DNA of 27,716 nucleotides from Luteococcus sp052116585 (GCF_052116585.1 NZ_JBQKKT010000031.1:1-27716), one strand, 5' to 3'. Positions 7,544-15,607 are shown, counted from the stretch's first letter. Numbers and translations: made by a program. The notes: generated from the letters alone by a model not told the origin.

Positions 7544-8224
7544 TCAGGCGCTCGCTGGTCCCAGGATGCCGCTCAGCGTGTGCACCAGCACCTGCTGCAG
7601 CGATTCGAGGGACCGTTCCGGGGTGTGGGCGTGGCGGTCCATGGTGGCCACCATCACGGCCCCGATCACGGTGATGGCGATGTTGCCGCGCTCGTCCTCG
7701 GTGAGGATGGTGGTTCCCGTGGCCGCTCGACGGTCGTCGGCCAGCTCCTGGAAGATCTCCTCCAGCGGTCGCAGCAGGATCAGCCGCGCATCGGTGAGCG
7801 AGGCGGACCAGGGGCGCTGGGTGCGGAAGAGCTCGGAAAGAATGATCTGGGTGCTGGAGGGAGCCGCGTCGGCAGCCCGGCTCACCACGCGGATGGCCTC
7901 GGTCAGCGCGTCCCATCCGCGCCGTCCCTCACGCGCCTCGGTCATGCCCTGTGCCACGGTGCTGGCGGCCTCCAGGATCAACTGTTCGAACAGGTCCGAC
8001 TTGTTCTTGAAGTTGTAGAAGATGGTTCCCTTGCTGACATCGGCCCGTTCCGCGATCTGGTCCATCGAGGTGCCGGTGAAGCCCTGTTCCGCGAACAACT
8101 CACTGGCCGCGCGGATGATCCTGCGTCGGGTCTCGACCTTGCGCGCGCTGCGACCGTCCACCCGGCCCTGGGCCGTCAGTGGCAGCTCAGGCATGGACCT
8201 GTCCCCTGGACGTTGCGCCACCAT
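7544..8224 (-). CDS. TetR/AcrR-family transcriptional regulator
   Basis: 226 residues. The DNA-binding domain spans about 34-80: RRIIRAASELFAEQGFTGTSM, then the recognition region ADVSKGTIFYNFKNKSDLFE, a textbook TetR_N match. The C-terminal part should hold the ligand pocket and dimer interface; no ligand can be read from it. The start at ATG 8224 is chosen because GGAGGTG lies six bases upstream; the in-frame ATG at 8194 also has a purine-rich site. It is transcribed divergently from the methionine genes, and the intergenic space contains the palindrome TTTGA-TCGG-TCAAA (8336-8349), the kind of site TetR proteins bind. It may regulate itself, metY, or both (inference). Confidence 0.9.
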   Translation of the reverse strand: MVAQRPGDRSMPELPLTAQGRVDGRSARKVETRRRIIRAASELFAEQGFTGTSMDQIAERADVSKGTIFYNFKNKSDLFEQLILEAASTVAQGMTEAREGRRGWDALTEAIRVVSRAADAAPSSTQIILSELFRTQRPWSASLTDARLILLRPLEEIFQELADDRRAATGTTILTEDERGNIAITVIGAVMVATMDRHAHTPERSLESLQQVLVHTLSGILGPASA

Positions 8225-8335
8225 GAAGCACCTCCCGGCCGCACGGCCCCCCGACGGCGCCGTGATCTCCTGCCACGTCTGGAAAGCCTAGCGATTCGCT
8301 CGCGCTTGTGGGCCAATCGCCCATGGTGTTCTTGG

Positions 8336-8349
8336 TTTGATCGGTCAAA
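8336..8349. promoter_or_regulatory. Palindromic operator candidate between tetR and metY
   Basis: TTTGA-TCGG-TCAAA, perfect arms of five bases around a four-base centre, lies in the 243-base divergent space. On the minus strand it contains TTGACC, a -35-like hexamer for tetR, so binding there would fit autorepression. Confidence 0.4.
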
Positions 8350-8375
8350 AACTCCTGCGGTGGCGATGGGCCCAA

Positions 8376-8395
8376 GATGTGCGATCGATCACATC
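8376..8395. promoter_or_regulatory. Second inverted repeat upstream of metY
   Basis: GATGTG at 8376-8381 and CACATC at 8390-8395 form a perfect six-base inverted repeat around CGATCGAT. It lies 34 bases upstream of a TAGCCT box (8429-8434) that could be the metY -10. It could be a binding site for a sulfur or methionine regulator; no family-specific consensus was recognised. Confidence 0.35.
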
Positions 8396-8467
8396 GTGAC
8401 TCGAGTGGGGCCAGGCTGGTGACTTGGCTAGCCTGATGTGTACCCCGTCCCATCGGAAGGAAATGTC

Positions 8468-9802
8468 ATGACCACGAACGAGGCAGCCACGCCGGCCGAC
8501 GAGAGCACGGGGGAGCCGCGTCTGGCACCCGCCACCCTGGCGGTGCACGCCGGTCAGGAGCAGTCGGATCCCGCGACGAAGGCCCGGGCGGTTCCGATCT
8601 ACCAGACGGCGGCCTTCACCTTCGACAACACCGAACATGCGCGCAGCCTGTTCTCCCTGGAGACCCCGGGCAATATCTACTCGCGCATCATGAATCCCAC
8701 CACGCAGGTCCTGGAGGAGCGCGTCAACGCCCTCGAGGGGGGCATCGGGGCGCTGGCCACAGCGACGGGTGCTGCGGCCGTGACCTATGCCGTGCTCAAC
8801 CTGGCGGGGGCGGGTGACAACATCGTCGCCACTTCGACGCTCTACGGCGGCACCTTCGCCCTGTTCGCCCACACCCTGCCCCAGTTCGGGATCGAGACCC
8901 GTTTCGTCGACCCGTCTGATCCGACGGCGCTCGCGGATGTGGTGGACGAGCGCACCAAGCTGGTCTTCTGCGAAAGCATGGGCAATCCCAGCCTCGTCGT
9001 GGTGGACCTGGATGCCTGGAGCGCCGCCGCCCACGATCTGGGGCTCCCGCTGTTGGTGGACAACACCGTCCCCAGCCCCCACCTGTGCCGGCCGATCGAG
9101 CACGGTGCCGACGTGGTGGTGCACTCGGCCACCAAATACCTGGGCGCCCACGGCACGGCCATGGCGGGCGTCATCGTCGATGCGGGACGCTTCGACTGGC
9201 AGGCCAACGCCGAGCGATTCCCGAACATGACCAGCCCCGACCCCGCCTACCACGAGACGGTCTGGACCGATGCCGCTGGACCGGCCGCCTACATCACCCG
9301 AGCGCGCACCGTCCTGCTGCGCAATACCGGCGCCACGCTCGCGCCGATGAGCGCCTGGCTGGTGCTGCAGGGGATCGAAACCCTGCACCTGCGCATGGAA
9401 CGGCACAGCCAGAATGCCCTGGCCATTGCCCAGCACCTGCAGGGCCATCCCGACGTGGCCTGGGTGAACTACCCGGGTCTGGCGGACAATGACCAGCACG
9501 CAGTGGCTGATCGTGTCCTCACGGGTCATGGCTACGGCGGTCTGGTCAGCTTCGGACTGAAGGCGGGTCGCGAGGCAGGGGCGCGCTTCGTCGATTCGCT
9601 GAAGCTGTTCAGCCACCTGGCCAACATCGGTGACACGAAGAGCCTGGTGATCCACAACGCCACCACGACGCACTCCCAGCTGACCGCCGATGAGCTCGTG
9701 GCGGCGGGCGTGCCGGGGGAGATGGTGCGGCTCAGCGTGGGCATCGAGGATGTGAATGACCTGCTGCGCGACCTCGACCAGGCGCTCGAGGCCAGCCGGT
9801 GA
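8468..9802 (+). CDS. metY: O-acetylhomoserine sulfhydrylase (PLP enzyme)
   Basis: 444 residues, normal for the family. Catalyses O-acetylhomoserine + sulfide (or methanethiol) to homocysteine (or methionine) + acetate, cytoplasmic, in methionine synthesis. The protein belongs to the Cys/Met-metabolism PLP family: AVHAGQEQSD near the N-terminus, the YSRIMNPTTQVLEERVNALEGG segment of the dimer and cofactor site in split form, FCESMGNPS, and SATKYLGAHG with the PLP lysine K223. SLKLFSHLANIGDTKSL, STHSQL-like and VRLSVGIED end the domain. The ATG at 8468 has GGAAGGAAA just upstream; the GTG at 8438 lies too close to the probable -10. metX follows with a GTGA stop-start overlap, so metY-metX-metW form one operon. 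Confidence 0.93.
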   Translation: MTTNEAATPADESTGEPRLAPATLAVHAGQEQSDPATKARAVPIYQTAAFTFDNTEHARSLFSLETPGNIYSRIMNPTTQVLEERVNALEGGIGALATATGAAAVTYAVLNLAGAGDNIVATSTLYGGTFALFAHTLPQFGIETRFVDPSDPTALADVVDERTKLVFCESMGNPSLVVVDLDAWSAAAHDLGLPLLVDNTVPSPHLCRPIEHGADVVVHSATKYLGAHGTAMAGVIVDAGRFDWQANAERFPNMTSPDPAYHETVWTDAAGPAAYITRARTVLLRNTGATLAPMSAWLVLQGIETLHLRMERHSQNALAIAQHLQGHPDVAWVNYPGLADNDQHAVADRVLTGHGYGGLVSFGLKAGREAGARFVDSLKLFSHLANIGDTKSLVIHNATTTHSQLTADELVAAGVPGEMVRLSVGIEDVNDLLRDLDQALEASR

Positions 9803-11001
9803 TCCCTCCTGAGGAGCAGACGAGCGGGGTCGGGCTCGTCGAGACCAGGTCTGCCCAACTCTTCGTCGACGAACCCCTCCACCTGGTGGGCGGCGAGCAG
9901 CTGCGGGACATCACCGTGGCCTACGAGACCTATGGAGAGCTGAACGAGGCCGCTGACAATGCCGTCTTCATCTGCCACGCCCTGACCGGCGATGCGCACG
10001 CCGCCGGGTGGCACGAGGGCGCTCGCCGTCCGGGGTGGTGGGACAACCTGATCGGACCCGGCCGGCCGGTGGACACCAACCGCTGGTTCGTGGTGTGCAG
10101 CAATCTGCTGGGCGGCTGCTCCGGGACGACCGGTCCCGGATCCACCAATCCGGAGACCGGGCGTCCCTGGGGGCTGGACTTCCCGCTCTTGGACATCAGC
10201 GACTTCGTTGAGGTGCACCGGGAGCTCGGCGCGCACCTGGGCGTGGCCCGCTGGCATGCCGTCGTCGGCGGGTCCATGGGGGGCATGCAGGCCCTCGACT
10301 GGTCCCTGCGCTATCCCGAGGAGATGTGCAATGCGGCGGTCATCGCGTCGAGCAGTCGATTGACCGCCCAGAACATCGCCTTCTCCGCGGTGGGTCGTGC
10401 CGCCATCATGCGCGACGAGAACTTCCACGACGGTCAGTTCGCCGCGGTGGGGGACAATCCCGACGTGGGGCTGGCCATCGCCCGGATGATGGCGCACATC
10501 ACCTACACCTCTGAGGAGGGCTTCCAGACCAAGTTCGGGCGCCGTCCGCAGCATGAGGACACCGAGCGGGGATTCGGCGTCGACTTCGCCGTCGAGAGCT
10601 ATCTGGAGCACCAGGGCGAGGTCTTCCTGTCCCGCTTCGATGCGCTCAGCTACCTGTACCTCACGCGCGTGATGGACTATTTCGACCCCTTCGCCCGGCC
10701 GGATGCCCTGGCGCGGGTCCAGGCCCATCCGGTCAGCTATCTGGTGGTCAGCTTCGACACCGACTGGCGCTTCTCCACACGTCATTCCCGACGCATCGTG
10801 CGCGAGCTGGAGGGCGGACGGCTGCCCGTCACCTTCCGCGACATCCGTTCGCCCTGGGGACACGACTCCTTCCTGCTCGACGTTCCCGTCTATCACGAGA
10901 CCGTCCGGGCCTTCCTGGAATCGGAGTCGGCCAGTCATCCACACGCCCACCGCCGGGCAACCGGCGGGCAGCAGCGTGCCGAGAGCAAGGAGGTGGCGTG
11001 A
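9799..11001 (+). CDS. metX: Homoserine O-acetyltransferase
   Basis: 400 residues from a GTG that overlaps the metY stop (GTGA), indicating translational coupling. Transfers acetyl from acetyl-CoA to homoserine, giving the substrate for MetY. It is an alpha/beta-hydrolase: FICHALTGDAHAAG, then NLLGGCSGTTGP, the nucleophile elbow GGSMGG with S159, the acid D322 in SFDTDWRFS, and H355 in WGHDSF. All three members of the triad are present and length is typical. Acyl preference (acetyl or succinyl) cannot be settled by eye, but pairing with a MetY-type sulfhydrylase favours acetyl. metW follows with overlapping TGATG. Confidence 0.95.
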   Translation: MIPPEEQTSGVGLVETRSAQLFVDEPLHLVGGEQLRDITVAYETYGELNEAADNAVFICHALTGDAHAAGWHEGARRPGWWDNLIGPGRPVDTNRWFVVCSNLLGGCSGTTGPGSTNPETGRPWGLDFPLLDISDFVEVHRELGAHLGVARWHAVVGGSMGGMQALDWSLRYPEEMCNAAVIASSSRLTAQNIAFSAVGRAAIMRDENFHDGQFAAVGDNPDVGLAIARMMAHITYTSEEGFQTKFGRRPQHEDTERGFGVDFAVESYLEHQGEVFLSRFDALSYLYLTRVMDYFDPFARPDALARVQAHPVSYLVVSFDTDWRFSTRHSRRIVRELEGGRLPVTFRDIRSPWGHDSFLLDVPVYHETVRAFLESESASHPHAHRRATGGQQRAESKEVA

Positions 11002-11612
11002 TGTCCGCCAACAAGCGGGGTCTGCGGCCCGATCTGGCGCTCGTGGCAGACCTGGTCCCGGCTGGCTCCCGCGTGCTGGACCTGGGCTGCGGCGGGGGAG
11101 AACTGCTGGACGTCCTCACCCGCACCAAGGGTTGCCGGGGCACTGGCGTCGAGAAGGATCCCGAGGAGGTGCTCAGCGCCATCCGCCGGGGTGTGCCGCT
11201 GATCGAACTGGACCTGGACACCCAGCTCGACGAGTTCGCCGACGGTTCCTATGACATCGTGGTGCTCAGCAGGACGCTGCAGACCGTCCGTCACCCGCAA
11301 CAGCTGCTGCAGGAGATGGCGAGGATCGCCCCGCGGATGGTGGTCTCGATGCCGAACTTCGGCTTGTGGCGCCACCGCCTGCGGCTGCTCACCGGTCACA
11401 TGCCCCGCAGCAAGGACCTGCCCTTCTCCTGGTACGACACACCCAATCTGCACCACGCCACGCTCGTGGACCTGGAGGAGCTGTTCGTACGCCTGGGGCT
11501 CCGCGTGGAGCAGCGCATCCCGCTGGACGAGGCGGGCCGGGTGGGTCGTCTGGGTGGGCGGGCCGCCAACTTGATGGCAGGCGCGGCCGTCTACGTCCTG
11601 GTGACCAACTGA
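11001..11612 (+). CDS. metW: Methionine biosynthesis protein MetW (SAM-methyltransferase fold)
   Basis: 203 residues. The SAM-binding motif VLDLGCGGGELL is at about 25-36. The later segments SYDIVVLSRTLQ and SMPNFGLWRHRLRLLTGHMP, and WYDTPNLHH, are characteristic of MetW. In other bacteria MetW works with MetX, acting as a partner needed for full acetyltransferase activity rather than as a known methyltransferase (family knowledge). The ATG at 11001 overlaps the metX stop and is preferred over the GTG at 10998 because AAGGAGG lies seven bases upstream. It converges with the exonuclease gene; no terminator is evident in the 22-base gap. Confidence 0.93.
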   Translation: MSANKRGLRPDLALVADLVPAGSRVLDLGCGGGELLDVLTRTKGCRGTGVEKDPEEVLSAIRRGVPLIELDLDTQLDEFADGSYDIVVLSRTLQTVRHPQQLLQEMARIAPRMVVSMPNFGLWRHRLRLLTGHMPRSKDLPFSWYDTPNLHHATLVDLEELFVRLGLRVEQRIPLDEAGRVGRLGGRAANLMAGAAVYVLVTN

Positions 11613-11634
11613 GCCCGGCGGGAGGGGCCAGCGA

Positions 11635-12621
11635 TCAGGCCTCCAGTGCTGCCAGGATCCGCTCCAGCGCTCCGCCCAGGCCCCACCGCGCGTCCAGACC
11701 GGCCAGGCGCTCCCGGTCCACGCCATCGACGCTCCTGCGCAGCTCCCCGGACTGCAGATGTTCTGCGACGGGCAGGTCACGCACCACCTGGACAACGCGC
11801 TCGGCGGGCCCCAGATAGCCACCGGCCGCCTCGAGCCGGCGGCGCTGAGCCGGGGGCAGGTCCGATCCCGGGTCGGTGGCGGCGCGCACCATGGCGTCGA
11901 GGGAGTCATAGCGGTTGACCAGTTGCGCCGCGGACTTGTCCCCGATGCCCTTCACACCGGGCAGGCCGTCGGACGGATCACCTCGCAGCACGGCGAAGTC
12001 GACGTACCGACTGGCCGGTATGCCGTACTTGGCCTGCACCCAGGCATCGTCGACGAGATCGTGCTTGGCCACGCCCTTGCCGATGTAGACCACGCGGGTG
12101 CGCTCGTCCACCAGTTGGAAGAGGTCCCGGTCTCCGGTGACGACGAGGCTGGGGCCCTCGTGCTGGGTGGCGAAGGAGCCGATGACGTCATCGGCCTCAT
12201 AGCCGTCGAGACCGATCACGGTGATGCCCAGTGCGTCGAGGACCTCACGGATGACGAGAACCTGGTGTGCGAGACCCTCCGGACTCTCCTCCGCCAGGCC
12301 TCCGGTGGCTGCCAGTGCTCCGGCGCCGACCACACCCGTCGTCACTGCTTCGTCATTCTGCGACTCGCTCGACCCCGCCACCCGGTGGGTCTTGTAGCTC
12401 GGCAGCAGCTTCACACGCCAGGCCGGACGCCAGTCATTGTCCCAGGCGCAGACCATGGAGTCCGGACGGTACTGCTCGGCCAGCCGAGCGATGGAATCCA
12501 GCAGACCGCGCACGGCGTTCACCGGTTCGCCGCGGGGTGACCTGATCGAGGAGGGCACGCCGTAGAAGGACCGGAAATACATGGATGCTGTGTCAAAAAT
12601 CATGAGCTGGTGATCCATCAC
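11635..12621 (-). CDS. 5'-3' exonuclease (PolA N-terminal / FEN-like)
   Basis: 328 residues from a GTG at 12621; ATG codons at 12618 and 12603 are alternatives. A stand-alone flap/5'-3' exonuclease, removing RNA primers or flaps in DNA replication and repair. Metal-binding acids are visible at D10 (FDTAS), D61 (AWDND), E142/D144/D145 (YEADDVIGS), D164/D166 (TGDRDLFQL) and D215/D218 (GDPSDGLPG). GVKGIGDKSAAQL is the helix-three-turn-helix that grips the duplex. An Ala/Gly/Glu-rich insertion (about 81-117) lies in the helical-arch region. A CACTAT box six bases before the GTG supports a leaderless start. The gene is divergent from the lrp-type gene, only 19 bases away. Confidence 0.9.
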   Translation of the reverse strand: MMDHQLMIFDTASMYFRSFYGVPSSIRSPRGEPVNAVRGLLDSIARLAEQYRPDSMVCAWDNDWRPAWRVKLLPSYKTHRVAGSSESQNDEAVTTGVVGAGALAATGGLAEESPEGLAHQVLVIREVLDALGITVIGLDGYEADDVIGSFATQHEGPSLVVTGDRDLFQLVDERTRVVYIGKGVAKHDLVDDAWVQAKYGIPASRYVDFAVLRGDPSDGLPGVKGIGDKSAAQLVNRYDSLDAMVRAATDPGSDLPPAQRRRLEAAGGYLGPAERVVQVVRDLPVAEHLQSGELRRSVDGVDRERLAGLDARWGLGGALERILAALEA

Positions 12622-12640
12622 AGCGAAATAGTGTCACGAT
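12622..12640. promoter_or_regulatory. Bidirectional leaderless promoter with overlapping -10 elements
   Basis: The whole space between two divergent GTG codons is 19 bases. On plus, TAGTGT (12629-12634) is followed after six bases by the GTG at 12641. On minus, CACTAT (12633-12628) is followed after six bases by the GTG at 12621. The two -10 boxes share five base pairs, so one melted region could serve both directions and both mRNAs would begin at their start codons. Confidence 0.6.
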
Positions 12641-13099
12641 GTGCCCATGGAAAGCACAGATCAGCGGATTCTGGCGCTCTTGGCGCGGGACGGGCGGATG
12701 TCCTACACCGACATCGGCCGGGAGACCGGCCTGTCCACCTCTGCAGCGCAGCAGAGGGTGCGACGGCTGGAACAGCGCGGTGTCATCTCCGGCTACCACG
12801 CCACCATCAACCCCGAGTCCCTCGGGCGCAACCTCACGGCCTTCATCTCGATCCGGCCGCTGGACCCGGGAGCCGACGAGGCCACGCCGTCCAAGCTGGT
12901 CGCCATGGAGGAGGTCACCTCCTGCTTCTCGGTGGCCGGCGACGCGTCGTACCTGCTGGAGGTCCAGGTCGGCACCCCCGCGGAGCTTGACTCCCTCCTC
13001 ACCCGGATCCGCACGGTTGCCAATGTGACCACGGTCACCACCGTCGTGTTGACCACCATCTTCAAGAACCGCCCGATGCTGGATGTCCCGGTCGACTGA
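12641..13099 (+). CDS. Lrp/AsnC-family transcriptional regulator
   Basis: 152 residues. The N-terminal helix-turn-helix (about 6-52) includes DQRILALLARDGRMSYTDIG and STSAAQQRVRRLEQRGVISGY, the standard AsnC-type domain. The C-terminal RAM/ACT-like effector domain covers about 70-150. These proteins form multimers and respond to amino acids or related small molecules; the effector here is unknown. The GTG at 12641 is preferred over the ATG at 12647 because a TAGTGT box lies six bases upstream. Its 3' end overlaps the start of lnt by 17 bases and carries the first unit of a 30-bp tandem repeat. Because its promoter is shared with the exonuclease gene, any autoregulation would affect both. Confidence 0.92.
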   Translation: MPMESTDQRILALLARDGRMSYTDIGRETGLSTSAAQQRVRRLEQRGVISGYHATINPESLGRNLTAFISIRPLDPGADEATPSKLVAMEEVTSCFSVAGDASYLLEVQVGTPAELDSLLTRIRTVANVTTVTTVVLTTIFKNRPMLDVPVD

Positions 13100-14753
13100 G
13101 GGGCGCTCGCGCACCATGCGGGACACTGAGGGGCGCTCGCGCACCATGCGGGACACTGAGGTGCGCTCGCGCACCACCCGCGACACTGAGGGGCTCTCAC
13201 GCACCACGCGCGACGCCGCCCCCCTGCTGGGCCTGTTGGCTGGCGCCGTGGGCGCCCTGGGCTGGCAGTCGACGGCATGGTGGCCCACCGCCTTCCTCGG
13301 GGTGATCGCTCTTGGCTGGCTCGTGATGTATCGCCACGGCGGCCAGGAGCGGCTGCGGCGCGCGGCCTGGATCGGGTGGTGCTACGGCCTCGGACAAGGG
13401 CTGGTCGCCCTCGGCTGGGTGCACGTGATCGGCTGGTATGTGGTTCCGCCCCTGCTGGCTGCCATGGCCTGCTGGCAGGCGCTGGTGGGAGTGGGTTTGG
13501 CGGCCACCGCGCGGCTGGTTCGCCACCCGCTGGCGCGCGCGGTGCTGGGCGCCTGCACCTGGGTCCTGGCCGAGTTCGGCGCAAGTCGTGTTCCGTTCGG
13601 TGGCTTCGGCTGGCTGCGGCTGGCCTACACGCAGGTCGACTCGCCGTTGGCCGGGTGGCTGCCCGCCATCGGAGTGGCCGGCCTGGGGCTGGTGGTCGCC
13701 CTGGTGGGACACCTCCTGCTGGCCGCGGCCATGTCCGCAGGCAGGTCTCGAGCCGCCGCGCTGGTCGCAATCCTGGTGCTGGCCCTGGGGGCGCCCCTGG
13801 CCAATCGCATTCCGGCCGGTGAGCTGGCCGACGAGCAGCCGGTCGATGTCGGAGTGGTCCAGGGCAATGTCAACGGCTCGGCCGGTCCCGATGCCATGGG
13901 TTATGCCCGATCCGTCACGGACAACCACGTCAGCCAGACCGTCACCCTGATGGCCCGCGCCAGGGCGGGGCTGGATCCCATGCCGGACTTCATCCTGTGG
14001 CCCGAGAACTCGACGGATGTCGATCCGACGGTGGATCGCGAGACTGCGCAGCTCATCGACCGGGCCACTGAGGTGGCTGAGCTCCCGATCCTGGTGGGAG
14101 CGGTCATGCGCGGCCCCGGAGAGGGAGAACGCCAGACCAGTGCGCTGTGGCGCACCGTCGATTCGCAGATCATCTCCCGTTACGACAAGCGCAATCTGGT
14201 TCCATTCGGGGAATGGATTCCGCTGCGTGACCAGCTTCTGCCGATCCTGCCCGTGCTGCAGCAGGTGGGGGCCCAGTCCGTGCCCGGCACCGGCCCGGGT
14301 GTGCTGGAGGGGGAGCTGGCGGACGGTCGTTCGGTGACAGTGGGTGACGTGATCTGCTTCGAACTCGCTTGGGACTCCACGGTGCACGACACGGTGACCC
14401 ATGGGGCCCAGCTCCTGGTGGTGCAGTCCAACAACGGCACGTACACCGGTACGGGGCAGCCCCGGCAGCAGTTCGCCATCACGCGCGCCCGGGCCATGGA
14501 ACTGCGGCGGGAGATCGTGGTGGCCACCACCAACTCCCTGTCCGGGCTGGTCCTGCCGGACGGCACCGTGCAGCGTCGCACCCAGGAGGGCACGGCCGCG
14601 GCGTTCACCGTCACCGTGCCGCTGCGTCACGGCCTCACCCCGGCGGTGCGCATCGGCCCCGTCCTCGAGCTCGTCGCCTCCTTCGCGGCGATGGCTGTCC
14701 TTGTGCTGAGTGGTCTGCAATCCCTGCGCAGACGCGCTCAGCGGGCTGGCTAG
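13083..14753 (+). CDS. lnt: Apolipoprotein N-acyltransferase
   Basis: 556 residues counted from the ATG at 13083; ATGs at 13116 and 13146 inside the repeat are equally plausible starts. Adds the third acyl chain to the N-terminal cysteine of lipoproteins in the outer leaflet of the membrane. Several hydrophobic segments cover about 45-250; the nitrilase-like domain follows with the complete Glu-Lys-Cys triad: E308 (LWPENS), K369 (YDKRNLVPFGEW) and C425 (VICFELAWD). A final membrane segment is near the C-terminus. The first 45 residues are four copies of a TEGRSRTMRD-type decapeptide with no family counterpart. The mannose synthase gene follows; in mycobacteria the two are one fused protein (Ppm1), which supports a joint role. 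Confidence 0.9.
   Translation: MSRSTEGRSRTMRDTEGRSRTMRDTEVRSRTTRDTEGLSRTTRDAAPLLGLLAGAVGALGWQSTAWWPTAFLGVIALGWLVMYRHGGQERLRRAAWIGWCYGLGQGLVALGWVHVIGWYVVPPLLAAMACWQALVGVGLAATARLVRHPLARAVLGACTWVLAEFGASRVPFGGFGWLRLAYTQVDSPLAGWLPAIGVAGLGLVVALVGHLLLAAAMSAGRSRAAALVAILVLALGAPLANRIPAGELADEQPVDVGVVQGNVNGSAGPDAMGYARSVTDNHVSQTVTLMARARAGLDPMPDFILWPENSTDVDPTVDRETAQLIDRATEVAELPILVGAVMRGPGEGERQTSALWRTVDSQIISRYDKRNLVPFGEWIPLRDQLLPILPVLQQVGAQSVPGTGPGVLEGELADGRSVTVGDVICFELAWDSTVHDTVTHGAQLLVVQSNNGTYTGTGQPRQQFAITRARAMELRREIVVATTNSLSGLVLPDGTVQRRTQEGTAAAFTVTVPLRHGLTPAVRIGPVLELVASFAAMAVLVLSGLQSLRRRAQRAG
13095..13214 (+). repeat. Four tandem 30-bp units across the lrp stop and lnt start
   Basis: Units begin at 13095, 13125, 13155 and 13185. 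The first two are identical; the third and fourth have drifted. Each of the first two units contains GAGGGG followed about 12 bases later by an ATG in the lnt frame, so a weak ribosome-binding site and start codon have been copied. In units three and four the ATG has become ACC or ACG. The unit length is a multiple of three, keeping the frame open. Confidence 0.9.
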
Positions 14754-14807
14754 ACTGGCAAGAACGGCCAGCCGGTTGGGGCGGCCCGGCAACGAAGCGG
14801 GAGAGTC
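14751..14807 (+). promoter_or_regulatory. Possible internal promoter and ribosome-binding site of the mannose synthase gene
   Basis: TAGACT at 14751-14756 fits a -10 box and includes the lnt stop codon TAG. GGGAGAG just before the ATG at 14808 is a clear ribosome-binding site. The -35 region is not convincing, so the gene may be read both from here and from upstream. Confidence 0.35.
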
Positions 14808-15605
14808 ATGGTTGATCGCAGCGAGCCCACGGACAAGGTCCTGGTGGTCATTCCCACCTACAACGAGGCGGAGAACATCGGGCCCATCGTCGAGCGCCTC
14901 CGCAAGGCGGTGCCGAATGCACATGTCCTGGTGGCGGACGACAACTCGCCCGACGGCACCGGCCGCATCGCGGACGAGCTGCACGAGAAGTACCCGGAAC
15001 ACGTCCACGTCATGCACCGCAAGGGCAAGCAGGGCCTGGGTGCGGCCTACCTGGCCGGTTTCCACTGGGGCCTCGACCACGGCTACAACGTCCTGGTCGA
15101 GCACGACGCTGACGGATCCCACCAGCCGGAACAGCTGCCCTCGCTGCTGGAGGCCCTTGAGGATGCCGACATGGTCAAGGGCTCGCGCTATGTGAAGGGC
15201 GGTTCCGTGGTGAACTGGCCCACGAGCCGACTGCTCATCAGCCGCGGTGGGTCACTGTGGACGCGGATGTGCACGGGCATGGACGTCAAGGACATCACCG
15301 GCGGCTTCAACGCCTTCCGGGCCTCGACGCTGCGGGCCATCGACCTGGACGAGATCGCCAGCGCCGGCTATTGCTTCCAGCTCGACCTGGCATGGCGCGT
15401 CGCCAAGGCGGGTCTCAAGATCGTCGAGGTGCCGATCCAGTTCATCGAACGGGAGCACGGTGAGTCCAAGATGAGCAAGGACATCGTCACCGAAGCCCTG
15501 ATCCGCACCACACTGTGGGGCGCCGAGTATCGCGCAGGACAGGTCAAGGACCTGGCGCTCAAGGGCCGCGACCAGGTTCAGAAGAAGTTGAGGAAGGACG
15601 CCTGA
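14808..15605 (+). CDS. ppm1: Polyprenol monophosphomannose synthase (GT2)
   Basis: 265 residues. Transfers mannose from GDP-mannose to polyprenol phosphate, making the lipid-linked mannose donor for lipoglycans and protein mannosylation in actinobacteria. GT2 marks: VVIPTYNEAENI at the N-terminus, DDNSPDGT at 44-51 for the nucleotide, HDADGSH with the metal-binding DAD at 100-102, GSRYVKGG, and DITGGFNAFR as the acceptor-side motif. There are no C-terminal membrane spans, unlike some DPM1-GtrA fusions, so it is a peripheral membrane enzyme. Directly follows lnt and is followed by fxsA after two bases, indicating one transcription unit. Confidence 0.93.
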   Translation: MVDRSEPTDKVLVVIPTYNEAENIGPIVERLRKAVPNAHVLVADDNSPDGTGRIADELHEKYPEHVHVMHRKGKQGLGAAYLAGFHWGLDHGYNVLVEHDADGSHQPEQLPSLLEALEDADMVKGSRYVKGGSVVNWPTSRLLISRGGSLWTRMCTGMDVKDITGGFNAFRASTLRAIDLDEIASAGYCFQLDLAWRVAKAGLKIVEVPIQFIEREHGESKMSKDIVTEALIRTTLWGAEYRAGQVKDLALKGRDQVQKKLRKDA

Positions 15606-15607
15606 CC

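Noticed and set aside
7544..8224. McbR methionine regulator
   Set aside because: Family is TetR, but the N-terminal domain sequence does not resemble McbR as I recall it, so no specific name is given.
8345..10950. Two long minus-strand frames opposite metY and metX
   Set aside because: Both are shadows of the well-supported methionine genes, with no family resemblance.
13083..13214. CRISPR-like array
   Set aside because: Units are directly adjacent without spacers and stay in the lnt frame, so this is a coding tandem repeat.
13197..15122. Long minus-strand open frame of 641 codons
   Set aside because: Antisense to lnt and the mannose synthase gene, both with full catalytic motifs; His/Gln/Gly-rich shadow.
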